Positions 12,061-22,490 are shown, counted from the first letter of the stretch. The stretch: DNA of 64,000 nucleotides from Pseudopyrenochaeta lycopersici (GCA_003313425.1 NHZP01000056.1:239155-303154); one strand, 5' to 3'. Translations and numbers: made by a program. Notes: generated from the letters alone by a model not told the origin.

Positions 12061-13070
12061 AAGTAGAGCTAGGAGGTCGATAGATAAAAGAGCAGAGAAA
12101 GGATAGGTAAATTGCACTCTGTAATTGTAGTAATTTGCTCTAGCAGCTATAGAGAAAAAGACAGACTAACCTCGCTTTTTATATGCACTAGCGTATACTA
12201 GAGTTGCATTAGATTTACCTACTAGCCATAACGGTCAATGTAACGCACCTATAGCCAACATACAAGGGCGCGTGCTGTGGGTGGCAAAGCTAGGGGGAGG
12301 CGTATGGCACAGGTCTAAGCCTCCCAACAGTCACTATTGCTACCCACGGCGACAGTTTTTTTCTGCAGCCTGTACGAAATATTCATGCACTATATTTGTA
12401 CACGTACGGCACCTAAGGCATTAGTATAAATAGCTTCAGAGAAGCTTCGTATTCGAGTTAATCTAGAACTGTAGATAAGGCTTATTATAATATATATATA
12501 GATAAGCGCACGCATGCAAATATAGTTTCCTCCAGGCTAACTAGGAAAGAATATAGTATCGGCCTTTATTGTGGCTGCTATTGTGGCTATGTACATATAG
12601 TAAGGAGAGCGAACCTCTTTTCTTCTTTAGCTAGTATCGTTATCTTGTGTTAAAGGAGGAATACAGTAATTTTCTACAATAATAAGATACTATTCAAGTG
12701 TAGTAGATATAGAAGTAGTAGTAGTAGTAGTAGTAGTATAGTTATTAGATTTTTCTTCTTTCTATAGTACCTCTACTAGGTTACTATCTCTTAGGTATCT
12801 AGGCCGTAGGACTATTGGGGATGTAGAGAGGCCCAATAATATTATATATGCTAGGTAGTAGAATAACTATATCTTACTAGCTCTATTATTGCTGAAGATA
12901 TTTTCTACTATAATAGAATAGTTTTATATTTTGTTAGATATTAAGGGAGGAGAAGATAGTAGATAATAAAGATTTGACTATATAAGATACTCCGCGTATA
13001 GTTAATAGATACAATTTGCCTTCTTCTTAAGAGTAGCCACTTAGCAACGCTTAGACAGTAGCTATAGCGC
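12061..13070. other. Intergenic, AT-rich, short TAG triplet run
   Basis: I see no gene. A short (TAG)n microsatellite lies at about 12,714-12,736. A long imperfect inverted repeat around 12,270-12,350 pairs a GTGGGTGGCAA-type arm with TTGCTACCCAC. Confidence 0.4.
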
Positions 13071-13095
13071 CTAGAGAGAATCGCGTACTGCTTCT

Positions 13096-13680
13096 CTATA
13101 GGTAGATCTTAAGGGCGCCATGTTCCATGAGATAGGCTTCTCTACGGCCCTTAGGAACATCCTTATACGCGACACCTGCCGGAGAGTCAATGGCAAGAGT
13201 CCACTGCTTAATTCCGTCACGATAAAAGTAGTGCGTTGGATAGACCACCTGCAGGGGACTAGTTGCTCGGCGACGTAGCGTCGCGCTCCCACCGTTCACC
13301 ATAGCCCCAGTACTCGAAGTCATACCGTTATCGCTTGCACAAGTATCGTCCTTGGCTATCTGCAAGTAACATGGGTCAAAGTTAGGATCTGACCCATCGC
13401 TGCGAGTGGTATAGAGTTTGATCTCGAAACCAGATGATTTTTCGAGGCTTCCTGCAAGTGCGTAGCTAGAAGACGAAAACAAAGGCACTGCAGGCGGTGT
13501 CTTGGCAAAGGAGCAGCACTGGTCGGCCATTAGGCCGAGGCATACCTCGCCCTAATCTGTACACTGATCTGCTTCGTGCAAGTAGATATCGAATCGTGGA
13601 TCAGCCCGCTGGCGTAAGGAGTCAGCGCTTGCCCGAACAGCTAGGATGGCAGCCACGCCAACAGCGTAGAAGGCTCTTAT
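13096..13680 (-). pseudogene. Small secreted Cys-containing protein remnant
   Basis: One minus-strand frame of 195 codons begins ATA-AGA at 13,680, where an ATG would be expected. The first residues (RAFYAVGVAAILAVRASA) form a good signal peptide. A TAG at 13,552-13,554 interrupts the frame. The mature part holds several Cys (QCTD, CLGLMADQCC, DPCY, DTC), an RRR dibasic-type site near the middle, and a C-terminal block VVYPTHYFYRDG...AIDSPAG. That block recurs in decayed form at 14,250-14,570, so this was a small family. The changes are C-to-T/G-to-A. An effector-like secreted protein is plausible from size, Cys content and setting, but nothing proves it. Confidence 0.5.
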
Positions 13681-14249
13681 TATGAAAGCGTAATGTAGGT
13701 AGTAGGTAAGGTAAGTCTAGGTTCGCTAGCGAGTTATCGGGTCAGATGCTATGTACCAAGATTAATATAGTCCGCTTGCATAGTAGGATCGAGGTTATGT
13801 CTCAAACTTACTTTGCAACTGATGCTTTTCATACTGTATTATCTGAAGACAGAGTAGCTAGAGGATGATTTATAGACATGCATACGTAGAGCAGATATAT
13901 AGAGCCCGGCGCTTAGCCGGCGCCTAGGCTTAGGTTATTGCGGCAAAGCAAGGCGGTTACAATAGGTCTTACAGGCGGGGCTAAATATGCACCTACGTTT
14001 CAAATAAGCTTTAGGGGGTGTATACAGGAGGAGGCAAAGCTGTTCTATCAGGGGGAGGCAGTGCAGTAGGATTATTGGTAGGGTACAGCAGAAGGTAGTA
14101 TGAAACGCGGCGTAGGTATCAAAGTTAGATATAAAAAAAGTTTTGCATAAGTACTAACTACATAGTACAAAGATATGCAATACGCAATATCGCTGGATGA
14201 ATAGAAGCACAACTAGGCTCGTCGCAGGGAACAGGAGGCTATATAGTGT

Positions 14250-14570
14250 TATTTCTCTGCTGTATGCTAAGAGAGTTGCTACGGTAGGATAGAGGACAGG
14301 ACGTACTTTGTTTATCCTCGTTATCCTTTAGCAAGGGCAGTGTAGAGGTGGCATGTTGGCGGAAAAAGCGAGCATATTCCTGTTAAGTCTATTCGTAGCG
14401 ATATTACTTAAGAGTGCAGCCCTCAGGGCTATCAATATTAAGGTAATACATAGTCTGGGTTTCTCGATCGCAGAAGAAGTATGCAGTAGGGTGTACAACA
14501 GGGTGTAGGGATCTAGGGTAAGTTGCAGGAGGATTGGAGTCTTCAGCTAGGGTTTGTGGTTAGTAAGGTT
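14250..14570 (-). pseudogene. Decayed relative of the 13,096-13,680 secreted protein
   Basis: Read on the minus strand, this stretch gives VVHPTAYFFCDRETQTM followed by LNIDSPEG, aligning with VVYPTHYFYRDG...AIDSPAG of the neighbouring remnant. It then continues with several stops through an unrelated-looking tail (FFRQHATSTLPLLKDNED). No start was located. It looks like a tandemly arranged dead paralogue. Confidence 0.4.
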
Positions 14571-14921
14571 GTTAGGGTGTAGTAGAAGTAGTATTATAGT
14601 AAATAGGATTAGAAGCAGTACTTGTAGAGTGCAGTTCTTCAGTTACTAGTATAGAAGTAGATAGCATAGTTAAAGAGGAGATATTTCGCCCAATAGAGGG
14701 TAAGTAGTAGTAGAAAATTAGGGATAAGTAATGATTAAAAGGTGGGACTCCTAGAAGGAAGGTTAGTAGTTTAGGAAGAGGAGGTGCCGCACTATATATA
14801 TTAGTTTCTAGACTAGGAGATTAGATAAGCATAAAGTATTCTAGGGTATTCTAGGGTAGGTTGTAATAGATAGAGTAGAAAATGCTATGTACCTAAACAG
14901 TACCTTTAAGGTTAGGTTAAG

Positions 14922-15013
14922 TTGCCCCTAGGGGCAAGAATCGAGTTGACCCCTGGGGGCAAGACCCTAGGGAGTTAATACGCGTGGGAAGTAGTACTTG
15001 CCCCTAGGGGCAA
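14922..15013. promoter_or_regulatory. Array of three ~16-bp palindromes upstream of the R1 ParB-like gene
   Basis: TTGCCCCTAGGGGCAA at 14,922-14,937 and 14,998-15,013 are perfect 16-bp palindromes. TTGACCCCTGGGGGCAA at 14,946-14,962 is an imperfect one. Start-to-start spacing is 24 and 52 bases. R3 has the same three with spacing 24 and 53. An operator, or a parS-like site for the product downstream, is possible. Confidence 0.6.
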
Positions 15014-15331
15014 GAGGCTAGTGCGAATAACGTAGCTTCCGAACTTCAAAACGTTATAAAGTCTTCCTACCTACTACTCTATAGCGCGCCTATTCCCTAA
15101 GAAGCTATATTCCTTTGGCCCTATTACAGTCACATGAAAAAAGTTTCTTCCGCTAAGCGATTTTACACTAAAATTACTTGCTATCTACATATTTAATCCT
15201 TTTAAAAGTAAGAATATATATAAAACTTTACTAAAACTTTAGTTTAGTTAAGAGTAAAACTAAAAATAAAATTCTGTTATTATATAATATATCTTTAAAG
15301 ATAAGAGAACTTAATTTTCCTTAAATTTGTA

Positions 15332-17176
15332 ACGTGAGCGGCAAGCGAAACGCCCAGGTAAGCGAAACGCCCACTCTTGCCAAGACCACACCTCCTCTAC
15401 CTTTAACTGCAATGTCTCAACAACTCAATATTGAATTACTCCCTTGTGAGGATAGAATTATCTTAGCTATCCAAGCAATGAAAAAAGACGCGACATTAAG
15501 TGACCGACGAGCTGCAGCAGTCTACAACGTTCCTAGAAGGACTCTCCGCGACCGACGCGCTGGAAAGCTTTCACGACGCGACAGCCAACCCAACTCGTCA
15601 AAGCTTAACAGGCACGAGGAAGACGCGATTATCCAATATATAAGGAAGCTAGACGCGCGAGGATTTGCCCCTACACTGTCTTATCTCCGTGAGATAGCGA
15701 ATCAGTTGCTGGCTGCTCGTGGTAGTGGCCAGGTGGGAGAAAAATGGGCCAGAAACTTCGTCTCTCGTAAGCCTGAGATTAAATCCCAACTAAGTAGGCC
15801 ACGCGACTACCAGAGAGTCCTATGCAGCGATCCAGCTGTTATTAGCCCCTGGTTTGACCTTGTACGCAACATCAAAGCCAAGTACGGCGTCCTAGATGAA
15901 GATACCTATAACTTTGACGAGACTGGCTTTACCATGGGCGTAGGAGGGTCCGTCAAGGTGGTAACTGCGTCTGAGAGACGTACTCGACCACTGGGGATAC
16001 AACCTGGCAACCGCGAGTGGGTGACGTTGATTGCTGGTATCAACGCTATGGGCTGGACAATTCCACCCTTCATTATCTTCAAAGCCAAGAACCACGACAA
16101 GTCCTGGTTGCCTGATCTATCTAAGGGCTGGCGTATAGGCCTTAGTAAGAACGGCTGGACCAACAACGAACTTGGTCTAGCCTGGCTACAGCACTTTATC
16201 CAGCATACAGCAGCCCGGACAGTAGGCAGTCACCGGCTACTAGTAATTGATGGCCACGAGAGCCATAATTCACTTGCCTTCCAGGATCTATGTGAGGAGA
16301 ACAAGATAATTACCCTCTGTATGCCTTCCTATTCATCCCATATCCTGCAGCCGCTTGATGTGGGCTGCTTTGCGCCATTGAAGCAGGCATACCGGCGAGA
16401 GATTAGGGTCTTGGCAGACAGTCACATCACCCACATTGACAAAAAAGCATTCCTAGCTTCCTTTAAGGAGGTATTCGAGACCTCGTTCTCACAGCAGAAT
16501 ATTCTATCTAGCTTCCAAGCAACTGGCCTAGTCCCACACAGCCCAGAGGTGGTGCTATCAAAGCTTGAGGTGAAGCCTCGCACGCCGACACCACCTCTAC
16601 CAGGGCCCACCCCCTGGCACCCCAAAACACCCAGCAACGCCTGGGAGATAGAGGCTCAAACAACACTAATTATGAAGAGGATTCGTGACCATAAGAGTTC
16701 CTCTCCTGATTCTATCATTGAGATGGTGTTACAAGTTAAAAAGGGATCAACATTGAAGGTACACTCACACACGTTGCTGGAAGCTAGAGTAGCTGGTCTT
16801 GAGCAGGCAAATAGAGCTGCTTCTGAGCGGAAAAAGCGTAAGAAAAAGCGGATCTAGCAGGGAGGGACCCTATCAAAGGAGGAGGGAGAGGACTTAATTA
16901 CTCAGAGGGACGTTGATGCCTAACTTGAGGTGGAGAGGCGTGCGGAGAGGGCTCAAACAGGTGCTAGTACAAGGGGTATCTGACGCTGTAAAACTTGTGG
17001 AGAGGCAGGACACAATAAGCGCACGTGTAAGAAAGATATAGTAGAAGTAGAGGATTAATTTAAGCTACTATAAGCTATAGTAGCTTTTTGTAGGACTGAG
17101 TTGTTAACGTGCAAAGTTGTAAAGCTTGGTGGGGTGGGCGTTTCGCTTACCTGGGCGTTTCGCTTGCCGCTCACGT
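15332..17176 (+). mobile_element. pogo/Fot1-like transposon nested in the MITE
   Basis: Perfect 43-bp terminal inverted repeats lie at 15,332-15,374 and 17,134-17,176 (ACGTGAGCGGCAAGCGAAAC...), flanked by TA on both sides (15,330-15,331, 17,177-17,178). Each repeat contains AAGCGAAACGCCCA twice, a likely transposase-binding pair. Total length is 1,845 bp, typical of fungal pogo elements. It carries one transposase gene. The perfect ends suggest a fairly recent insertion even though the gene's tail has stops. Confidence 0.92.
15412..16857 (+). CDS. pogo/Fot1-like DDE transposase, C-terminal tail lost
   Basis: The protein has 481 residues from ATG 15,412; a longer reading from 15,334 would start at GTG inside the terminal repeat, so I prefer the ATG. 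An N-terminal helix-turn-helix/CENP-B-type DNA-binding region (TLRDRRAGKLSRRDSQPNS; GFAPTLSYLREIANQLL) is followed by the DDE_1 nuclease: NFDETGF, LVIDGHESH and LQPLDVGCF carry the three catalytic acidic residues. It would cut at the terminal repeats and insert at TA. After the TAG at 16,855-16,857 the frame continues through two more stops to a zinc knuckle (CKTCGEAGHNKRTC) near 17,000-17,040. The ancestral protein was therefore longer, and three C-to-T changes removed its tail. The catalytic core is complete; activity is uncertain. Confidence 0.88.
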   Translation: MSQQLNIELLPCEDRIILAIQAMKKDATLSDRRAAAVYNVPRRTLRDRRAGKLSRRDSQPNSSKLNRHEEDAIIQYIRKLDARGFAPTLSYLREIANQLLAARGSGQVGEKWARNFVSRKPEIKSQLSRPRDYQRVLCSDPAVISPWFDLVRNIKAKYGVLDEDTYNFDETGFTMGVGGSVKVVTASERRTRPLGIQPGNREWVTLIAGINAMGWTIPPFIIFKAKNHDKSWLPDLSKGWRIGLSKNGWTNNELGLAWLQHFIQHTAARTVGSHRLLVIDGHESHNSLAFQDLCEENKIITLCMPSYSSHILQPLDVGCFAPLKQAYRREIRVLADSHITHIDKKAFLASFKEVFETSFSQQNILSSFQATGLVPHSPEVVLSKLEVKPRTPTPPLPGPTPWHPKTPSNAWEIEAQTTLIMKRIRDHKSSSPDSIIEMVLQVKKGSTLKVHSHTLLEARVAGLEQANRAASERKKRKKKRI

Positions 17177-17444
17177 TATGTAAAAAGCGACTTTATCTAC
17201 CTTTTTTCTATCTTTTTTTACAAAGAACTATACATACTATACTTATAAGTATATATTCTAATATTTATAATTTTAAATAAAATAATAAGATATTATCTAT
17301 TTTAATTTTTAATTTTAATATATTTTATTAAAAAATTAAGAAGTTAGGGTTATCTTATAATTAATAACTTTTTGGTGTAGTTTGGTGGGGAAATAACTTG
17401 GCGGAAGAAACTTTATTCATGTGACTGTATACAAAAACCACTAC

Positions 17445-17940
17445 TATGAAACGTAAAGGCGATGAAACGGCTCTTAAGGGAAGGAAGAAGCAATGAACAG
17501 AGGTGAAAGATATAGACTCTATTCACAAGCAGGCTGAGCCATATCGACTAGCTGCCGCTAGGTTTCCAATCGACGCGCTTACTCTAGAGTGGACGACTGG
17601 CACCAACAGATCCATCAAGGAACACCACAAGCGCCGCCTCTGCCAGATAGTCAGAGACGTAGGCGTCCTTTGCAGAGATGAAAACCACCGACTATCTTAG
17701 GCTAAGAGAAAGTGGAGTTCCGAGCGATCGCAGTAGCTAGGGAACTGAGGGAGGGGATGATGCGGATTAGCCATCGTTTGAGGATTAGAGTGGTATTATT
17801 GGATAGGGGGTAGAACTTATAGTAGACAACCATTGAGTAGAGGCCTTAAAGGAATACTTGCATGGTTCTCAGTCTGCGCATGGTGAGCGGTAGTAGAATT
17901 GTGACATCTACGACAAAGGTTCCATCCGTTAACCCACGGC
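17445..17940 (+). pseudogene. ParB-like gene remnant in R1
   Basis: The frame starts MKRKGDETALKGRKKQ at ATG 17,445. An early TGA is followed by an open 65-codon piece (TTGTNRSIKEHHKRRLCQIV) and many further stops. Compared with the R3 copy it also lacks the ~20-residue block between RRLR and DYLRL, apparently deleted. The MITE/pogo insertion separates it from its palindrome array by 2.3 kb. It is dead. See the R3 copy for the domain argument. Confidence 0.6.
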
Positions 17941-18229
17941 AGCCAAGACGAGCTAACCCTAACGGTAGATGCAAAAAAATGTTCCTAGGTAGCTGTTATC
18001 TAGAGCTGCATTTTAGGACGGGCTCCTAAGTGGCGGGGACCGCGCCTAACCGAAAAACCTTGCCTAAGTGCGAGATACTGTTGTTGTCTCGCTGCTGAAT
18101 GTAAATGTCTATAGACAGGACATTTGGGTGGAAGTGTTTGTGGTTAATAAAGTCTTTAGGTCTGGTCTTAAGCAGAGACTACACAAGGAAGATTATCCAC
18201 AATATGCTTGTAAGACTATGCTGCATAAT

Positions 18230-19033
18230 TTAAACTACCACTAGTACAGCAAGAGCTACAAAATACCAAGTAAGAGGCGTGCTCTGCAGTAACTCGCCAT
18301 GATTCTTGTTCTCGTTCTTGTTCTTATTGCTAAAGTCCACAGTAATATTCATAGCTGGCTTCGTTGACTTGGGCCTAGCCTCCCGCGTTTTGCGCGCTTT
18401 CTTAGACCCGGTCCTAGTAGGTCTCTTGCTCTTTGATCGTTCCAGGCTTCTTTTTACATTCTGTTCGCTTGATGCATTGTACACGTTCCCTGCGACGGTG
18501 TGTAGGCTAGCCCACGGCTCTACAAATAATGCTGCTGGGTCCTGAGGTTGGCTCTCTGTTGTGTTTAGAAGAAGCTGTGTAGAGCTATCTAGTAGAGACA
18601 GGTTACTAGTTGGCAATTCCATGGCGTAATGTGCCTGCGAGGAGGGCTTGCTTGGGTCAACAAGCTCGTACACCATCTTGCCGGCGAGAAAGGTAAGCTG
18701 ATAGGAGGACACCAGACCCGACTGCATAGAGCAAAGAGACGGTGAGGATGCATTGCATCTAGCCTCGTCAACCAGAAGGAGCGTGTAGGAGCCAGGAAGC
18801 CTCTGCTCTGTGCCTATCCTTACAGCTACGGCAGGGTCTATGGTGGCTGTAAGGCCTACGTGTTAGGGCCATGTTATTGTGTACAGCATAGATAGTAACT
18901 CACGCTCTACTGGGATGCCAATATCGCCACTAGCGACTACCGTGTTGAATTCTACAGTAAGATTGTCCATAGCCATACCTCTTACAGACTGAAAAAGGCC
19001 AGCCAGCAGAACCGTACGACAAGTGAAGTGCAT
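18230..19033 (-). CDS. Gene A (R1): secreted GPI-anchor-like protein, 2 exons
   Basis: On the minus strand exon 1 is 19,033-18,904 and exon 2 is 18,846-18,230; the intron 18,903-18,847 is 57 bases (GTGAGT...CTAAC...TTACAG) and is identical in length in all copies. The 248-residue product has a signal peptide (MHFTCRTVLLAGLFQSVRG), N-glycosylation sequons (NLT, NTT, NAS, NIT), two close Cys (RCNASSPSLC), then a very basic stretch with dibasic sites (KRSLERSKSKRPTRTG). A polar Asn/Lys/Glu spacer and a C-terminal hydrophobic tail ending VALAVLVVV follow, as in GPI-anchored wall proteins. No domain is recognised. It is divergently arranged with gene B; the start sits 1,154 bases from B's start. 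The frame is open throughout. Confidence 0.68.
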
Positions 19034-20187
19034 TTTGGTAGGCAAACGTAAGAGGAGATAGACAGGTAAGTAGGAGAACGGGGCGTTACGCTAGGTAGGT
19101 AAGAAAAGACGAAAGAAAAGAAAAAGGGGCACAGCGAAGCCAAAGAAGAAGGGAATGCAGTAATAGACAGATGCCGAAAGAGCGTCGGTTTTTTGTAGCC
19201 GTTACCTCGCTGCCGCATATCGCATGCGTACTTGGTGTAAAGCGCAGCACAAGGTAAAGACAGCATACCTAACGCTAGCGTTTCTCTACGTCCCTGCTGC
19301 ATCATGCAAAGACCTTAGTTGTCAACAAAACAGCATAGCGAGAATAGCTAAACGTCCAAGTAACCAGCATGTCAGTAAATCCCGACTGTTAGGCTTGTGT
19401 GGGGGAAGTTAGAACCAGCGGTTGAAACAGTTCGCCAAGGGAGGTGCAGTGGAGATGCACAGACTGTTAGAGGTCGGAGTAAATGCACGAGCTGCGCTAA
19501 GACACTTACAGCAGCTTCTAGAAGGCTTTGAAACACTACACAGACCAGACAGGTGTTTCTTAGCCGCTGATCCTGTTACCCAATACAGCTGCTTCGTTTA
19601 TGCCCCCTTCTGTTCAGTGTAGTCATTAATTAGCGCGATTGTGTTAAGTTCGGCCGCGTTATGCCGAATAGGCCGTGCACTGGGGGTGCTAGGGAAGTAC
19701 CGTTCATGCCAAGGCAATGCGGGTCTGTCATTGTTATCGTCTATGTTGCGACGTCCCCGCCAAGACCTAACCCTACCAGTTTCTTTAAGAGCCTCCCTTT
19801 TAATACAATCGTTTTCGCTAACAAAAGGATAGTTAGAAGCGTTAGTGTTTATGCCGCTGGCTTGGTGGCTAACACGTCGAAACGATGCTAGCAACTTGGC
19901 ATTTAGGGGTGTGATTGTTGTCCTTATGGGAGGCATTTCTAAAGGATATAAAGATGAGCATTTTTACCCTAATCACAGCTCATATTCTTAGCATAACTCT
20001 ATCATCTTTTCTCACATTTACTTACAGCTGTACATTTCTCTTACCGCTTCACATTCTCTCACGCTATCCTAGCTTAACTATCCTACAAAGATTATTTCTA
20101 GATACGCGCCTTTTGTAGATGATTTCACCTCCAAATACTCTTTCTACCTAACGTTAAGCCTACATTACTTAACGAAGCCCTTTCAAC
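19034..20187. promoter_or_regulatory. Shared upstream region of genes A and B (R1)
   Basis: This 1.15 kb region separates the two head-to-head starts and is conserved in R2 and R3. A TATA box for gene B (GGATATAAAG, 19,944-19,953) lies about 240 bases before its ATG, followed by a pyrimidine-rich leader. A 66-codon ORF at 19,422-19,622 is present in all three copies, but the changes I compared between copies mostly alter the protein, so I do not treat it as a gene. Confidence 0.5.
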
Positions 20188-21250
20188 ATGCGCGCATCAA
20201 CAGTCGCGGCCATTTTGGCGTTTACTGCAGGCATGACTGCTAATGCCGCACCCGTTGTCCTCCCAGATGGCCTCTCTGATAGCCTCCCATCTGGGCTTCT
20301 GACAACTGTTAGCCTTAATCTACCCGCAGCTGTTGACGATCTGTAGGTTAGAAACACCAGATAATATACCAGGTTATACTAACAGCACTAGGAGCCAGAC
20401 AGTCCAAGACCAGACCTCTCAAGAGGCGCAGCCAGTGGCGAAGAGAGAGCCACAGCGAGGCCGGGGCCGCGGTGGACGCGGGCGAGGCAGCCGTGTTGGT
20501 GGTATTATTGAGGGTGTAGGTGAGGGGATTAGCGTCGGAGCAGATGGACTCTTCATCGGACAGACAATCCAAGACCAGACTTCTGAGGAACCGCAGCCAG
20601 TTGCAAAGAGAGAGCCACAGCGAGGCCGGGGACGTAGTGGACGCGGGCGAGGTAGCCGTGTTAGCGGTGTTGTAGAGGGCGTAAGTAAGGGGATTGGCGG
20701 GGCAGCAGACGCAATTTTCATCAGGCAGACGATCCAAGACCAGACATCTCAAGAGGCGCAGCCAGTGGCGAAGAGAGAGCCACAGCGAGGCCGGGGCCGC
20801 GGTGGACGCGGGCGAGGCAGCCGTGTTGGTGGTATTATTAAGGGTGTAGGTAAGGGGATTAGCGTCGGAGCAGATGGACTCTTCATTAGACAGACAATCC
20901 AAGACCAGACCTCAGAGGAGCCGCAGCCGGTAGCAAAGAGAGAGCCACAGCGAGGCCGGGGCCGTAGTAGACGCGGGCGAGGCAGTCGTGTTGGCGGCGT
21001 AGTTAAGGGCGTAAGTAAGGGTATCGGCGGGGTGGCGGATGGAATCTTCATCGGACAGACGATCCAAGACCAGACGTCTGAGGAGGCTCAGCCAGTTGCG
21101 AAGAGGGAGGCACAGCGAGGCCAGGAAGGTGGTGGACTTGGCAGAGTGGGCATTTGCCAGGTAGGGGTTGAGTCACCATGTAATGGCGACTCAGCTGGAC
21201 CAGATTTGGAGTTAGGTGTAGATTTGGACTTTAGTAGTGCAAATTTCTAA
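20188..21250 (+). CDS. Gene B (R1): secreted Kex2-type repeat peptide precursor, 2 exons
   Basis: Exon 1 is 20,188-20,342 and exon 2 is 20,392-21,250; the 49-base intron runs GTAGGT...TACTAAC...CACTAG. Joining puts a signal peptide (MRASTVAAILAFTAG, cleavage after ANA) in frame with the repeat region; the product is 337 residues. Four 55-residue units follow a short lead-in. Each unit starts EPQRGRGR, has an Arg/Gly block, a Gly-rich hydrophobic stretch (VGGIIEGVGEGI), FI(G/R)QTIQDQTS, and ends QPVAKR. The final segment starts EAQRG and holds two Cys. KR before EP/EA matches Kex2 cleavage followed by Ste13-type dipeptide trimming, as in alpha-factor. Cutting would release about four cationic ~50-residue peptides. 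The function of the peptides is unknown. Confidence 0.78.
20447..21106 (+). repeat. Four tandem 165-bp units in gene B (R1)
   Basis: Units are exact in length (165 bases, 55 codons) and alternate between two sub-types: units 1 and 3 have the ISVGADGLF version and units 2 and 4 the IGGxADxIF version. This suggests growth by duplication of a two-unit block. Adjacent copies in R2 and R3 have five units. Confidence 0.85.
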
Positions 21251-22490
21251 GATAGATATTAGTAGTTTCTATAAGCGAGGGTAGTACAAAAATATAGATT
21301 ATAAATAAACAAGTTCATTAATAGGCAAGTTCATTAATTTAAGGGAGTAAAAAATGTAGTATAGATAGGTAAGCGATAAAAGATAGTGTATAAAGTATAA
21401 AAAAAGAGAAGTAAAAAGATAGTTAAAGTTTATATTAAAAGGGTATAATAATAGTAATATTATTTTTTAGGAGAGTAGGTTAAGAGTCAAGGGTTAGAGA
21501 AGTATTATTATAGTATTATTAGAATTTAATTAATGTTTTTGTTAGAATAAATAACAGTTTATAAGAGCTTAGTAAATATAGATAGTTATTAAATGTAATT
21601 ATATTTATTAGTTCTATTCTCTTTATTTTTAAAAGATAGAGGTAATAGTTTGTATAATATAGTAGTTAAATAGGGTAGTTTTTATAAGGGTGTAGTAATA
21701 AGTATTTAGGATAAGATTTAATAAATTTTTAATAATATAGGTAATTAAGTTAGTATTTATGTATAGATAGATTGTTAATTGTATAAGTAGGAGAGTTTGT
21801 TCAGTTCTAAAGAGTATAGTATTAGTAGTTTTATTTATTAGTATTTTCTATATAGTAGTTTTCGTATTAGATTTCTATATAATTCTAAGTTATAGAAGTT
21901 CTATAATTGTATTTAAGGAGGGATAAAAATAGGATTGTGTGGTAAAGAAGGGTAGAAGTAGTGAAGAAGGTTAGAAGGAGTAAAGGAGGTTAGAAGGAGT
22001 AAAGGAGGTTAGAAGTAGTAAAGAAGGGTAGAAGGAGTAAAGAAGGGTAGAAGGAGTACAGAATGGTAGAAGTAGTAAAGAAGGGTAGAAGTAGTAAAGA
22101 AGGGTAAAAGTAGTAAAGAAGGGTAAAAGTAGTAAAGAAGGGTAGAAGTAGTAAAGAAGGGTAGAAGTAGTAAAATAAGAGAAAAGAGGGTATAAAGTAG
22201 TAGAGTAGGAGTAAAGGGGGTTAAAACTGCTAGAGTAGGGGTAAAGAGGGTTAGAAGTAGTAGAGTAGGAGTAAAGAGGGTTAGAAGTAGTAGAGTAGAA
22301 GTAAAGAGGGTTAGAACGAGTAGAGTAGGGGTAAAGAGGGTTAGAACGAGTAGAGTAGGGGTAAAGAGAGTTAGAACCACTAAGGTAGGGGTAAAGTAGA
22401 GAGAGAAGGCGGAGCGGAAGGGCAATGGAAGGCCTAATTTGGGCTTGAGGTTAGGATAAAAGTTGCAGAGTTTTATATTTGAAATGTTCA
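21251..22490. repeat. AT-rich, cytosine-poor tail of R1 with two minisatellites
   Basis: The first ~250 bases align with the sequence after gene B in R2 and R3. A 19-bp tandem unit (GGGTAGAAGTAGTAAAGAA) occupies about 21,955-22,185. A 30-bp unit (GGGTTAGAACGAGTAGAGTA...) occupies about 22,190-22,390. Plus-strand cytosine is scarce throughout while guanine stays common. The long minus-strand ORF here is the repeat read in frame and is not a gene. Confidence 0.7.

Larger units (their letters stand above)
15127..17427. mobile_element. Outer TA-inserting element with 27-bp terminal inverted repeats, split by a pogo insertion
   Basis: Terminal inverted repeats at 15,127-15,153 and 17,401-17,427 start CAGTCACATGAA and match at 26 of 27 positions. 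TA flanks both ends (15,125-15,126 and 17,428-17,429). The related R3 sequence at 47,869-47,880 has the empty site CTATTATACAAA with a single TA, proving insertion and target duplication. Without the pogo insert the element is only about 450 bp, very AT-rich and without an ORF, so it is a Tc1/mariner-type MITE. Confidence 0.85.
14890..22490. repeat. Cassette R1
   Basis: The order is: a palindrome array, a decayed ParB-like gene (split from the array by nested transposons), gene A on the minus strand, a shared ~1.15 kb upstream region, gene B on the plus strand, and AT-rich tandem-repeat DNA. The same order occurs in R3, while R2 starts inside it. R1 is clearly more diverged from R2 and R3 than those are from each other. 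Both of its secreted-protein genes are open. Confidence 0.75.

Noticed and set aside
15334..15411. GTG start for the pogo transposase inside the terminal repeat
   Set aside because: Fungal genes start at ATG; the ATG at 15,412 gives a protein beginning just before the DNA-binding region.
19422..19622. 66-codon plus-strand ORF present in all three cassettes
   Set aside because: The changes I compared between copies mostly alter the protein and it lies in the shared upstream region; not enough evidence for a gene.
19598..19936. 112-codon minus-strand ORF between genes A and B in R1
   Set aside because: It is closed by stops or shifts in R2 and R3, although the DNA is conserved there.
20348..20902. 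Long minus-strand ORF opposite gene B in R1 (and similar at 29,849-30,976 and 50,534-51,661)
   Set aside because: It is the antisense of an in-frame 165-bp tandem repeat, so openness on the other strand follows from the repeat. The plus strand has the signal peptide, intron and processing sites.
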